64,000 bases of DNA from Desulforhopalus sp. IMCC35007. Lineage in GTDB: Bacteria; Desulfobacterota; Desulfobulbia; Desulfobulbales; Desulfocapsaceae. Location of the stretch: contig NZ_SWCN01000008.1 of NCBI RefSeq assembly GCF_005116575.1, positions 1-64,000 of the forward strand. The letters are read 5' to 3'. The position numbers and the translations under genes were made by a program. The notes under the pieces are model-generated. The model ran no database searches. It was not told the origin of the DNA and was given only the letters and a program-made list of their open reading frames with translations. This document shows positions 37,879-49,607 of the stretch, one piece after another (position 1 is the first letter of the stretch; every line of letters starts with the position of its first letter).

Positions 37879-38558
37879 ATCTTTTCAATCTCCTGGTCGG
37901 TTAGCAGGTAGTGATGAGGTATTTTTGTTATGATTTTTGCTGGACAGTCGATCCATAAAAGCTGAGGATCAAGATAACGCTGTAGTGCCTGGGCCTTCCC
38001 TTCACCAAAAAACAGTAGTATTCCGGTATCTGCAGTTTCAATCAGGCCAGGACTTGCCGTCATTCTTCCTGGGGGAGGTTTTGGTGAATCGTCTAAAAGA
38101 CAAAATCTTTCCTGCGTCTCGTTAAGTAAAGGATGTCTTGGAAAGAGTGAGGCAATATGCCCATCTTCCCCACTGCTTAAAAGAACAATATCAAGTTTTC
38201 CACCACAAAGATCCAGCTCTTTCTGATATTCTGCAAGCGCCTGTTCAGGAGTCTGCACGGAAGAATCAAAGGGGTGAATCAGCCCGGACGGCAGGCCAGT
38301 ACCCATATTTTCCCTGATCAGTTTCACGTTACTCTCGGGATGATCAACAGGTACCAGTCGCTCATCGACTAAAAACAAATGAATGTTCTTCCAGGGCATT
38401 TTCAACCCCGACAATTCCCTGTAGACAGCAGCGACACTGCTGCCACCCGGCACTGCAATGACGACATGCTGTTTACTTTTGAGGAGTTGCAGGGCCCTCT
38501 CGGAGATAAGAGTAGCTGTCTTTTTAATCAATTCCTCCCGCTCACCTTTAATGATCAT
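37875..38558 (-). CDS. pgl: 6-phosphogluconolactonase
   Basis: The 227-residue protein is a SugarP isomerase-fold lactonase (DevB type) that hydrolyses the product of Zwf. Motifs are VAVPGGSSVAAVYREL, HLFLVDERLVPVDHPESN and LDIVLLSSGEDGHIASLFP, the last with the catalytic His. AAGGAG precedes the ATG, and the stop is fused with the zwf start, so both are made together. Confidence 0.95.
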   Translation of the reverse strand: MIIKGEREELIKKTATLISERALQLLKSKQHVVIAVPGGSSVAAVYRELSGLKMPWKNIHLFLVDERLVPVDHPESNVKLIRENMGTGLPSGLIHPFDSSVQTPEQALAEYQKELDLCGGKLDIVLLSSGEDGHIASLFPRHPLLNETQERFCLLDDSPKPPPGRMTASPGLIETADTGILLFFGEGKAQALQRYLDPQLLWIDCPAKIITKIPHHYLLTDQEIEKI

Positions 38559-39006
38559 ATCTCCTTTCCTTCCATCTTTCGTTTTGTTATGGCAGTATTG
38601 CCAAACCAGCCTTAGCTTGCGACCTTTGTCTTATCTTCTCAGCCCTGAAATCCCACGACCTCTACTGCGTTTACACGGTAGCGTTCATCCTTATTACCCG
38701 CTGATTTACAGATGAAGGATTTTTCAGGAGGTAATTCAGTGTACTTCTACTACCTTCATGGTATAGTCGCAGTATTGCAAATTCATCAATAAAATTATCA
38801 TCAATCCCCACCTCTTTATTGTTTTTTCTGCAGTATATATTTTTCTTAGTCATTACAAACAGATCAGGAGGAACCGACGTCTTGCTTTTTCATCATTTAT
38901 GTCGGCGGCATCAAGGTTTTTTGGTTGCTGGATTTCTTTATATACGAGTAGACCAGGATCACCTGTTCAATACAATACAACCTACCAACATTGGAGCGTA
39001 AAATAG
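38559..39006 (+). other. Long leader/intergenic region before the small Lys-rich gene
   Basis: No gene. The plus-strand 130 bases before the small gene (about 38870-39000) contain CCGAC/GTCGG (38874-38878 with 38901-38905) followed by U-rich and TTGCTGG-containing unpaired stretches and a CGAGTAGACC run. This has the feel of a long regulated 5' untranslated region, such as those of cold-inducible mRNAs, but I cannot verify a match. Confidence 0.35.
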
Positions 39007-39177
39007 ATGGCAAGAACCAATTATTCATATGAAAAACGGCAGAAAGAAATTTTAAAGCAGAAAAAAAAGGACGAGAAACGTCAAAAAAAGTTAAAGCAAG
39101 GCCGCGAAACTTCTGAGCCAGAACAGGCTCAGATGCCAGAAGATCAGCCCACCTCTTCTGATAACGACATTTCATAA
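39007..39177 (+). CDS. Small Lys/Gln-rich charged protein
   Basis: A 56-residue frame starts MARTNYSYEKRQKEILKQKK, continues with a highly basic helix (KRQKKLKQGRE) and ends in an acidic, Pro/Gln/Ser-rich tail (QMPEDQPTSSDND). TTGGAG lies 11 bp before the ATG. The pattern M-A-R/K-x-N-Y-S-Y-x-K-R-Q-K-E followed by Lys-rich helix is, to my recollection, a recurring small-protein type in proteobacteria. The function is unknown; its charge suggests RNA or ribosome binding. Confidence 0.65.
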   Translation: MARTNYSYEKRQKEILKQKKKDEKRQKKLKQGRETSEPEQAQMPEDQPTSSDNDIS

Positions 39178-39385
39178 CATCAATATTCATGAGGCTGCGG
39201 AATCAATTTTGAGATACAAAATGATTTCCATAAATGAGATTCTTTTGCAGTATTACAGCAAAACAATTCATTTCAGCGCTGGAACAACCTTACTTGTGAA
39301 TCAACAGGGCTGCCGATGAACAGAGGTGGCACGGCATCCCTGAGGCAATTGCAACCAGACACAGAACATTGTTTTTCCCTTCCTG

Positions 39386-40720
39386 TCAATGCAGTTCCTT
39401 AAAAGCTGTATGGGGAAAAAAGCAGTAAGGACATTCCGCAGGAGGCGTTTCGTCATAATGGATGTGGCCACAGATTCTGCAACGCCAAGCCTTGCCGGCC
39501 GCCAATGCAGCATTCCCGCTGTGCGGGTCGTGAAGGCGGTGGAGCGGTAAGTCCTCGAGGGCGGGCATGGACGGTTTATATTCTTTCAGCAGGTAGTCAG
39601 CGAGAATCATCCGCTGGATTTCACTTGTCCCCTCGTAGATGCGCAGCAGACGGACATCACGCAGTATTTTTTCGATGGGAAACATCTTTGTATAGCCATA
39701 GCCGCCAAAAATCTGTAGGGCCTCATTGACCACCTCAAGAGCTGTTTCCGTCGCGTAAAGTTTACTGATTGAAGCACTCACCTTTCCGTCTTTCTGCTGA
39801 TCAGACTCCCAGGCAGCCTTCCAGGTGAGCAAGCGAGATGTCTCCACTTTCTGAAACATCTCAGCAAGCTTAAACTGAATTGCCTGAAAGGTGCCAAGCT
39901 CCATACCGAATGCACGTCGTTTCTTGGCATAATCGAGGGAATATTCCAGAGCCGCACGGGCAGCGCCAACGCCAAAACTGCCAATTATCGGCCGGGTTCG
40001 GGCAAAGGTCTTCATTGCCAAAACAAAGCCCTCCCCTGGGACGGCCAGAATATTTTCTTTTGAGACCCGGACGTCTTTAAAATTGATTCCTACCGTATTA
40101 GAACAACGTTGACCCATCTTGGGAATGGCTCTCCCGACTCTAACACCTGGAGCGTCCATCTCCACCACAAAGGCACAAATCCCTTTGTGCCTGCTTTTGG
40201 GGTCAGTGGTAGCAAACACCGACAGGTAATCGGCCACACCACCATTTGTTATCCAGAATTTCGTGCCATTAAGAACATAATCCTCCCCATCAGCCTGAGC
40301 ACTGCAACGTATGCCAGCAACGTCCGAGCCCATCACAGGTTCAGAAGTAGCAAAAGCGGCCAGCTTGAAGTCATTTGCAATAGCCGGAAGATATTTCTGT
40401 TTGGCAACAGTGTTTGAGGAGAGCAGGATCGGTTCCATCCCAAGGGAGCTATCAAAAATGGAGGTTGCAAGTCCAGGACAGGCTGCAGCTATCTCCTCCG
40501 TGATCAACGCAGAATCGACAAGGCTCAAGCCCTGTCCACCATATTCTTTTGGAATATCGCCTCCTATCAATCCAGCATTAAAGGCCTTGCGTAACACCTC
40601 TATTGGAAGTTCATCTTTTTCGTCATAAAACCAGGCAACGGGCAGTACTTCTTCAAGAGCAAAGGTACGTGCCTTCATTTGAAGGTTCTGTTGTTCTGCT
40701 GTTAAACTGAAATCGAGCAT
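39386..40720 (-). CDS. Acyl-CoA dehydrogenase fused to a C-terminal rubredoxin-like domain
   Basis: The 444-residue protein has a full acyl-CoA dehydrogenase of about 380 residues: LTAEQQNLQMKARTFALEEV, the FAD/substrate segments AFATSEPVMGSDVAG and WITNGG, FGMELGTFQAIQFKLAEM and, near residue 370, RIYEGTSEIQRMILA with the catalytic Glu of medium- and short-chain enzymes. After a linker, residues of about 410-440 form CRICGHIHYDETPPAECPYC, a rubredoxin-like Fe(Cys)4 site. Typical enzymes pass electrons to ETF; an attached iron site suggests a direct or additional electron route. It is monocistronic. Confidence 0.9.
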   Translation of the reverse strand: MLDFSLTAEQQNLQMKARTFALEEVLPVAWFYDEKDELPIEVLRKAFNAGLIGGDIPKEYGGQGLSLVDSALITEEIAAACPGLATSIFDSSLGMEPILLSSNTVAKQKYLPAIANDFKLAAFATSEPVMGSDVAGIRCSAQADGEDYVLNGTKFWITNGGVADYLSVFATTDPKSRHKGICAFVVEMDAPGVRVGRAIPKMGQRCSNTVGINFKDVRVSKENILAVPGEGFVLAMKTFARTRPIIGSFGVGAARAALEYSLDYAKKRRAFGMELGTFQAIQFKLAEMFQKVETSRLLTWKAAWESDQQKDGKVSASISKLYATETALEVVNEALQIFGGYGYTKMFPIEKILRDVRLLRIYEGTSEIQRMILADYLLKEYKPSMPALEDLPLHRLHDPHSGNAALAAGKAWRCRICGHIHYDETPPAECPYCFFPHTAFKELH

Positions 40721-41034
40721 GGCAGACTCCTTGACAGATGTGATGGGAAGAAAAAAACAAGCGGCGCAACCATAAACTTACTGTAGTAGGTCAGGCTCCA
40801 GATTGAAAGCTAAAAAACGAGGAACCTCTCCGGCCGAGATTGTTTCCTCAACGATGTGAAATGAGACCCTTTCGCCACCTAAAGATAAGCTATTGTTCAT
40901 GCGCACAATCCACAACAATACGTAGTATATACTATCAATACACCCCTTTTCTATGTCTATTGAGTTGTAGATTAATATTCTTAATATTTGCTATAAGCTA
41001 AAGAATGAACCCGTAAATATAAGGATACTATAGA
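40721..41034. other. Divergent intergenic region with a palindrome
   Basis: It separates the minus-strand acyl-CoA dehydrogenase from the plus-strand methyltransferase. A perfect 12-bp palindrome TAGTATATACTA (40923-40934) may be a regulator site for either gene. Nothing else is visible. Confidence 0.4.
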
Positions 41035-42240
41035 ATGGAAAAAACAGAACTGGCATCGATAGAATTCTCATTACAATGGGAGAGCGCCTACGCCACACAC
41101 AATGATCGCTGTTATGTAAACAAAGCCGATTTCTGGCGGGATATTTTTCCTGGAAGTCTCAAAGAAAAACTCGAAGTCCTTCCACCGGGAACAACAGTTA
41201 CAGAAAGGTACGATGCAGGCGTTCTGGTGCCGTCCTATGATCCGTGGCGGGTAAAAACTGTTAAAATGACTCAGTTGAAAAATGATCTTGAAAAAAACAT
41301 CACTCCTATTGTTGGAAAATTTTATCCGCAGGGATGGGCCTGGAAAGGCCTCGACTGTTTCCGGCAGAATACCGTTCCTTTCAGGGTGGTTGACTGTCAC
41401 AAAGAACTTTTTATTGCAGAAACAAACCACCCATTGTCTCGTTATCCACTCACAGTCGATGCCCGGCTCATAGAGATTCTTCAACCACCTCTACGAAAGG
41501 GGGGAGAATGCAAAAATCTTGCAGAACTCATTACAGAGGGCGGCCCTGGAATGCAGATTCCCTATCAATGGTCGGAGAAAAAGTCCTATTCACCCTATCC
41601 CTTTGCCAGAAGAAATAACGGTGAAGACTCAGATTTCTATAAACAGGCCAGGATGGTCCAGCATCTGGACGATTCGGCTCTCAACCAGGTTACTGCTCTT
41701 TACGCCAGCCTGCTGACGCCTGGAACTAAAATCCTCGATGTAATGAGCAGCTGTGACTCACACCTTCCTGATTCTCACAAAACATGCAAGGTAACCGGCC
41801 TGGGCCTCAATGAGGAAGAACTATTATCCAATCCAAAATTATCAAGCCATATCCTTCATGATCTCAATCAGGATCCTGCCTTGCCTTTTGCTGATAACAC
41901 CTTTGACGCAGTTATCTGCACCTCATCAATCGAGTACCTTGTGCAACCGTTGGAAGTATTGGCAGAAATAGCCAGAGTAACCGTCCCCGGCGGTCTCTTT
42001 GTTACAATATTTTCAGATAGATGGTTCCCGGGAAAAGAAATAGTACCCTGGGCTGATATGCATCATTTTGAGCGGCTGGGCCTGATTCTCGACTACTACC
42101 TCAAGGTCGGGAAATTTGAAAATATACATACCGAATCAATCCGGGGACTGCCCCGGCCATACACAGACAAACATATAGCCCAGACAAGACTGTCAGACCC
42201 GGTATTTGCAGTGTGGGCCAATATCTGTTGGCCACAGTAA
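41035..42240 (+). CDS. Class I SAM methyltransferase with N-terminal FKBP/SlyD-like segment
   Basis: The 401-residue protein has a C-terminal SAM-dependent methyltransferase domain (about 225-350): KILDVMSSCDSHLP (divergent motif I), VTGLGLNEEEL, LPFADNTFDAVICTSSIEYLVQP and VTVPGGLFVTIFSDRWFPG. Residues of about 30-150 contain FIAETNHPLSRYPLTVDARL, which closely follows the SlyD/FKBP end segment (DxNHPLAGxxLxFxVxV), preceded by a strand-rich region. Motif I lacks the usual G-x-G-x-G. Substrate and partner are unknown. The fusion implies methylation combined with peptidyl-prolyl binding, or reuse of the fold as a binding domain. Confidence 0.7.
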   Translation: MEKTELASIEFSLQWESAYATHNDRCYVNKADFWRDIFPGSLKEKLEVLPPGTTVTERYDAGVLVPSYDPWRVKTVKMTQLKNDLEKNITPIVGKFYPQGWAWKGLDCFRQNTVPFRVVDCHKELFIAETNHPLSRYPLTVDARLIEILQPPLRKGGECKNLAELITEGGPGMQIPYQWSEKKSYSPYPFARRNNGEDSDFYKQARMVQHLDDSALNQVTALYASLLTPGTKILDVMSSCDSHLPDSHKTCKVTGLGLNEEELLSNPKLSSHILHDLNQDPALPFADNTFDAVICTSSIEYLVQPLEVLAEIARVTVPGGLFVTIFSDRWFPGKEIVPWADMHHFERLGLILDYYLKVGKFENIHTESIRGLPRPYTDKHIAQTRLSDPVFAVWANICWPQ

Positions 42241-42288
42241 AACAACCCTGCTTTTTAACATCACCTTCCACCATAGGACGTGTAAAAT

Positions 42289-42825
42289 CTAAGCGTGGGG
42301 TGGAATATCAACCATTGTAAAAGGGAATTGCTCCGATTGAAGATCACTGCAATACATGGTTAAAACCTCACGGATTGAGGTGAAGGCAAGGTCTGACCAG
42401 GGTATTTCATCTGGTGTGACCAGCTTCGCCTCAAGACTCTCTGCACCGGCGACATAGATGTCAGCAGGCATTTCGGCACGAAATATGAAATAAATTTGAC
42501 TAATATGGGGAATATTAAAAACAGTATAGGGAACAAGGTCAACTATCTGTGCCCCGGCCTCTTCGCGGGTCTCCCGCACTGCACATTCGACAAGAGTTTC
42601 ACCATTTTCAAGATAGCCAGCCGGCAGCGTCCATTTACCAAAAGCCGGTTCGATAGCTCTCCTGCATATCAGGATTTTCTTTTCCCATACAGGAATTGCC
42701 CCAACCACCACCTTGGGGTTGCTGTAGAATATTGTGTGGCAACTATCACACACATAGCGAAACCTGTTGTCGCCCTCGGGTAATCTACACGAAACCTTGC
42801 TGCCACAGTTTGTGCAATAGTTCAT
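42289..42825 (-). CDS. Nudix hydrolase with N-terminal zinc ribbon (NudC-like)
   Basis: The 178-residue protein has an N-terminal zinc ribbon (CTNCGSKV...CDSCHTIFY, four Cys) and a Nudix box GYLENGETLVECAVRETREEAGAQI (GX5EX7REUXEEXGU). These features place it near NADH pyrophosphatase NudC and ADP-ribose pyrophosphatases. It lacks NudC's SQPWPFP motif and its extra N-terminal domain, so the substrate may be different. It is monocistronic and convergent with the methyltransferase gene. Confidence 0.87.
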   Translation of the reverse strand: MNYCTNCGSKVSCRLPEGDNRFRYVCDSCHTIFYSNPKVVVGAIPVWEKKILICRRAIEPAFGKWTLPAGYLENGETLVECAVRETREEAGAQIVDLVPYTVFNIPHISQIYFIFRAEMPADIYVAGAESLEAKLVTPDEIPWSDLAFTSIREVLTMYCSDLQSEQFPFTMVDIPPHA

Positions 42826-43304
42826 TTAACATCCCCTCTATTTACTGTAAAAATATCATAAAATTTAATGTATTAGCAAACAGACGCATTTTAAATTTAC
42901 AACAATACCCTGATATTTGCCATACTTTGCCGGACACCATAAAAGAATTCGTCCCAACCTCTTTTACCAACAGGATAATTTTTAAAAAGCCTGTCTTTTT
43001 CGTAATGGGTGAACAATATTTTTGTGGAGCACACCTCGTGGTCGTGTATAATACTCAAACTCCTCTTTTGCATGGCAAACCCACTCATTTCCTGTCACAT
43101 AGCATGGGTTTCAAATGGAGAAATTAGCGACATCAAATATAAGAAAGTTCCTGCTGTACCGTTCGCCAGAAGCTTTGATAACACTATTTATCAATAGGTT
43201 ACACAGAATGCTTCCTCACGACATAAAGTTCAAAACAGCTGTTGACTAATACTAGATGGTGTTTAATTATTAAGTAGGAATGCATTCCTAGTTAGTGTGG
43301 AACT
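42826..43304. other. Intergenic region with the perR-like promoter and operator
   Basis: Only the promoter-proximal end (43242-43290) is interpretable. A 62-codon minus-strand frame at 42897-43088 has three overlapping competing frames and poor start context, so it is not called. The rest is AT-rich and featureless. Confidence 0.4.
43242..43290 (+). promoter_or_regulatory. Promoter and perfect palindromic operator of the perR-like/katG operon
   Basis: TTGACT (43242-43247) and AATTAT (43265-43270) form a -35/-10 pair with a 17-bp gap. TAGGAATGCATTCCTA (43275-43290), a perfect 16-bp palindrome, begins 4 bp downstream of the -10, an ideal position for repression. The location before a Fur-family gene suggests autoregulation by that protein. 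Confidence 0.6.
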
Positions 43305-43757
43305 ATGAAGATAAATAACAAAGAAATTGAAGAACGGGTAAAGCACTTCGAATCGGTTTGTCGTAGGGAAGGAATAAAACTGACCCATCAGAGAATCGAA
43401 ATTTTTCGAGAAGTTGCCCAAACCGGCGATCACCCAGACGCCGAACAGGTATTTACAAGAGTCAAAGGCCGTATCCCAACGGTTTCTCTTGACACGGTAT
43501 ACCGAACGCTCTGGTTGCTCAAGGATCTGGGCTTAGTTGTCCCTATCGGTTCAAGCCGGGAGCGTACACGTTTTGATGCGAACCTGAGTACACATCATCA
43601 TTTTGTCTGTGGCAGCTGTGGCTTTACCCGAGACTTTTATAGTAGTGATCTTGATAACATACAATTACCTGATGCGGTAACCAGTTTTGGCCAGATAGAG
43701 GCGACCCATGTTGAGGTGCGAGGTGTCTGTCAAAAATGTGCGAAAAAACAGAAGTGA
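43305..43757 (+). CDS. perR: Fur-family transcriptional regulator, probably PerR-type
   Basis: The 150-residue regulator has a winged-helix domain (ACRREGIKLTHQRIEIFREVAQT-like, about 18-80, with VSLDTVYRTLWLLKDLGLV) and a dimerisation domain with metal ligands HHHFVCGSCGF and a C-terminal CQKCAKKQ (two CxxC pairs, structural zinc). In the family such proteins sense iron, zinc or peroxide. The downstream katG gene makes a peroxide sensor the best guess. A palindromic operator precedes the gene. Confidence 0.87.
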   Translation: MKINNKEIEERVKHFESVCRREGIKLTHQRIEIFREVAQTGDHPDAEQVFTRVKGRIPTVSLDTVYRTLWLLKDLGLVVPIGSSRERTRFDANLSTHHHFVCGSCGFTRDFYSSDLDNIQLPDAVTSFGQIEATHVEVRGVCQKCAKKQK

Positions 43758-43813
43758 ACTCATTTTTGCAATACAGCAAAAAGGTCCCGCCAGGTGATTT
43801 TTATGGTTTTACT

Positions 43814-46122
<2,309 letters not shown>

Positions 46123-46234
46123 ACGAGACAGCGACCAAGGACAGGTAAAGTAAAACGTATTTATTGAGGTAGATTGTCAGGAAAAACTACTTATAAAAAT
46201 CAGAAAGAATACCTGAAAAAAATCTGCCAGCCAG

Positions 46235-46275
46235 AACGCAGCGTTTCAAATCAATCTGAAACGCTGCGTTTTTTT
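46235..46275 (+). terminator. Strong intrinsic terminator of katG
   Basis: AACGCAGCGTTTCA (46235-46248) pairs perfectly with TGAAACGCTGCGTT (46257-46270), loop 8 nt, followed by a run of T. The perfect 14-bp stem with a T-tract is a classical terminator. Confidence 0.9.
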
Positions 46276-46376
46276 GTATCCATGTAAAGCTTATCAGCAG
46301 AAAAAGACCACAATACTTGTCGCGGGTATTTTCCAGAGATTCTATATCGCCTGCATATTCAAACGTATTCTTTTTT

Positions 46377-49300
46377 TTAAGGGCTCTTTTTTTCTTCAGC
46401 TGGCGAGTTGAGTATTTTTCCTCCAAGATGAAACGGTAATTTCAATGTGCGGTAAAGAAGTTCAGCCGGATAAACAACAATATTTTTCAGCACAGAATAG
46501 TCCACCTGCGGATCATTGAGCTCACCTGTGATTTTCAAGCTAAGGGATTCATCCTCATTTTTCCCGGCAAGCAGATATCCGACAATGGGAATTTTACCTA
46601 TATTTTTACCTGCCTGGGTTTTAAGATTGACATCCATATCAATCGTCTGGTCTGCAAAATTTATCGATCCCATCCCCTCTGCATGCAACGCAGGAGAAAG
46701 TATTTCAAGTGACTGGACTGTGGCGACCTTATCTTTGAAGAGTATTCCGGCCAGCACTGAATCTATGGGAAGCCCTTTCAGGTTATATTCGGGTAGCGAA
46801 AGCGTCACCAGAGCTGGAATTGTATCGAGAAAAGCCATGACATTATTGACAGTAGTCAGCTGACGTAAACGTGTATTCTTAATCTCTAATATAGCGGAAA
46901 ACTCATCGACGTCTCCCTTGGCTGTCACTGACATTGCACCACCCTGAAAATTTGAATTTTCAATAAGGGCACCCATAAATCTATCGTCGAGACCTGTACC
47001 GTTTAAAAGAAAAGTACCATCTTCTAATTCCAGTGATATCTTCCCTGGGCCATGAACAAGGTCCATTTGAAACTTGCCGTTGATACGTTCTACTTTGATG
47101 GAGTCTGCCAGGATCCGACTGTTTGGCCCGAGGTACAACTGACTATCACTGGCCTCAAGAGAAAGAAAAATTGGTTGAGCTGGAGTTTCATTTTTTTCCG
47201 TATCTGTCTGAGCCTGGGGAGGCTCCTCCAGTGTCTTTAACATCTTTTGTATTGCAGAAATATTGTATCCCAGTTTTTGAGACCTGAGACGTAGGGTATT
47301 GTCAACATATTCAAGCACAAGGTCGTTATTGATCTCTGCAAAGGTGCCTGTATCTGACAGCTGACCGTTGATACTCAGATTCTCTATCGGTATACCGTCT
47401 TGAACCAGCAATGAGAACGGGGCTTTGACATTTGCCGAAATGCTGTATGGCCGTTTCCCGTTAATCGAAGACAGCTCCAGACTCCCCTCCTTGATCTTAT
47501 ATTTCTGCAGGATTTTGGACCGACTGTACACCGCTGAAAGGTCACCAAATTTGGCAGACCAGTTTTTTTCTGCATCTGTAGTGATCTGCAAATTAAAAAG
47601 CGGGAAGAAAACCAGATAGTTCCCCCCTTCTCCACTGACCTCCAGATCCACATTTTGACCAAGAGTGAGCCTTTCCTCAAGATCCGGATTGGTCACGTCG
47701 ATTTTCTGCAGGGAAAATCGGCCGCTGCCCTCCTTTCTGTTAAAGAATCCGGCAAGATAACTGTCAAAAAAGCGCCCGTAGCTTATCCTGCTGGAAACAA
47801 CAGAAAAGATATCATCGCTATATTTAAACCGAGAGGGAAAGAGAGTGACCGGCATTTTACTCAGCTCCCACTCTGCAGTCTCACTGGTGTTGATAATAAG
47901 GCCCTGGTCGTACTGAATGTCAACTGCAAGCGCAGAAGTGATTAATTCCAGATCCCCGGTATGATATTGAAGGAGCTTACAGGTGAAATCTGCTTGTCTG
48001 TTTTTAATTGAATAATGGCCTGATATTTCTGAACTTATTCCTGGCGGTATGCCTAAATCCACCTTGTCTAGCTGTATTGACAGGTCTTTCTCGTTGATAG
48101 GAGCCCGAAATGCACCGAGCTTCAACTCCAATGAATCCAGGAGCCAGGAAGAGGACCGGGCATCAAATACCTGGCCTTTTGGATCAAAATGATAGGCACC
48201 ACGCAGCGGGTCGCGCTCATCAATTGTAAGCGTGGATTCTCCTAACTTCAGGTTCAACATCTCTAGGGCTATATCCAGATCACCAGCATTTTCCCTTGTG
48301 TGAACTGTTCCTGAAACCTGCGCTGTTATGACATCTTCATAGCTGACCTTCAGACGGTCGATCGTAACCTCTGAGTCCGTCAATTGGATATGAGCATCTC
48401 GCACCCCATACTTTTCACCGCCCCAGGCGAACATACCCTCTTTAATATCAAAAACGCCTTTTGCCTCGAGTTGTTCGGTATTCAGTACAATGGCGAGTTG
48501 CAGATCGGTTGCGGTCGTCCCACCTATCTGTTTGAACGGCAGTGGAATTTCATAGTAATTGAGAAGGTTCAGGATATCATCGTTTGCAACGGCTGTGGTC
48601 TTAATATAGGCGGTAAGAACAATATTCTCAGGATTGTTAAAGTTGATATCGACCTTGCTACTGCCACAATCCTGACCGTAAAACGTTGCCCCATGGGGTA
48701 AAATTTGAAGTATGCCGTCTTTAAACCTCACCGTGGTAGAACTGGCCTTTATGGCCTCCAACCCTGGGGCAAAGGTGTATTGAGTATCATCAACTCTTAC
48801 TTCTGCTTCAAGAGTACCAAGGATATCTTCCGGCTTGTTCCATGGGATACTACCCCTTAATGATTTCAGGTGGTAGCGACTCCCTTTGAGATAATCAGTA
48901 ATCCAGCGTTGAATTTCATGATCTAAGGCAAACAGATCCACGAGAGAATTAATTTCCGTAATCTCTCCTGCCTCTTGCCCAGAAAAAGTAACCTTGTGTT
49001 CATCTGCAATAAAACTGACCTGCACAGGAAATCTTTTATGAAGAAGAACTGAGAGGTCTCCGGACAATTCCCCTTGTCGTCCATCCAAGAGCATATTACC
49101 CGAGATTTCAGCGTTGAAACGTGTACTGGCTGCGTCGACATTCTTCAAACGAAGGCTTTCTTTTTCAAAAATCAGCTCTGCATTAAAAATAATATTTTCT
49201 GATTGCACAGAGAAAATTTGAGAATTATCAGCCTCTCTATACAGATCAATCTCAAAGGTCGCCCCATCTATGACCAGACTGTTGATGTGGAACTTTCGAA

Positions 49301-49607
49301 ACAGCTGTATCAGGAAAGGACTGAACTCAACGGCTTTGCCGATGAACTGGGTTGCGTGTTTTTCTAAATGCCGGGGAGAGGATGGGTCTTTTGCTTTCAG
49401 AGAAACATCAGCAATATCGAGCTCAAGTTTATCGTCCCAGATAAGAAAACTCTGAGACAGAGTTATACCGCCAAAGCTCAACTCCTCAAAGTGGACACCC
49501 TTTTTAAGAAAATACCCACCAACAGATAAGGTGAGAATAAAACCCAACGAGAAAACCACCACAATCCATTTAACAATTCTCTTTTTTCCGATGCTGCCAG
49601 ACCCCAC
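46377..49607 (-). CDS. AsmA/YhdP-like intermembrane protein
   Basis: The 1076-residue protein has a single N-terminal membrane anchor (IVKWIVVVFSLGFILTLSVGGYFL) and a very long beta-rich periplasmic region with repeated amphipathic strands (about 60-1000). It ends in an AsmA-like C-terminal segment (FADQTIDMDVNLKTQAGKNIGKIPIVGYLLAGKNEDESLSLKITGELNDPQV). AsmA/TamB/YhdP proteins are thought to form bridge-like grooves that carry phospholipids between membranes. The start is GTG 49607 with CGGAG. It is monocistronic. Confidence 0.88.
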   Translation of the reverse strand: MGSGSIGKKRIVKWIVVVFSLGFILTLSVGGYFLKKGVHFEELSFGGITLSQSFLIWDDKLELDIADVSLKAKDPSSPRHLEKHATQFIGKAVEFSPFLIQLFRKFHINSLVIDGATFEIDLYREADNSQIFSVQSENIIFNAELIFEKESLRLKNVDAASTRFNAEISGNMLLDGRQGELSGDLSVLLHKRFPVQVSFIADEHKVTFSGQEAGEITEINSLVDLFALDHEIQRWITDYLKGSRYHLKSLRGSIPWNKPEDILGTLEAEVRVDDTQYTFAPGLEAIKASSTTVRFKDGILQILPHGATFYGQDCGSSKVDINFNNPENIVLTAYIKTTAVANDDILNLLNYYEIPLPFKQIGGTTATDLQLAIVLNTEQLEAKGVFDIKEGMFAWGGEKYGVRDAHIQLTDSEVTIDRLKVSYEDVITAQVSGTVHTRENAGDLDIALEMLNLKLGESTLTIDERDPLRGAYHFDPKGQVFDARSSSWLLDSLELKLGAFRAPINEKDLSIQLDKVDLGIPPGISSEISGHYSIKNRQADFTCKLLQYHTGDLELITSALAVDIQYDQGLIINTSETAEWELSKMPVTLFPSRFKYSDDIFSVVSSRISYGRFFDSYLAGFFNRKEGSGRFSLQKIDVTNPDLEERLTLGQNVDLEVSGEGGNYLVFFPLFNLQITTDAEKNWSAKFGDLSAVYSRSKILQKYKIKEGSLELSSINGKRPYSISANVKAPFSLLVQDGIPIENLSINGQLSDTGTFAEINNDLVLEYVDNTLRLRSQKLGYNISAIQKMLKTLEEPPQAQTDTEKNETPAQPIFLSLEASDSQLYLGPNSRILADSIKVERINGKFQMDLVHGPGKISLELEDGTFLLNGTGLDDRFMGALIENSNFQGGAMSVTAKGDVDEFSAILEIKNTRLRQLTTVNNVMAFLDTIPALVTLSLPEYNLKGLPIDSVLAGILFKDKVATVQSLEILSPALHAEGMGSINFADQTIDMDVNLKTQAGKNIGKIPIVGYLLAGKNEDESLSLKITGELNDPQVDYSVLKNIVVYPAELLYRTLKLPFHLGGKILNSPAEEKKSP

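Noticed and set aside
42897-43088. 62-codon minus-strand frame upstream of the Fur-family gene
   Set aside because: The start has AGGA only 3 bases upstream, other frames over the same bases are also open, and no motif is recognisable; treated as non-coding.
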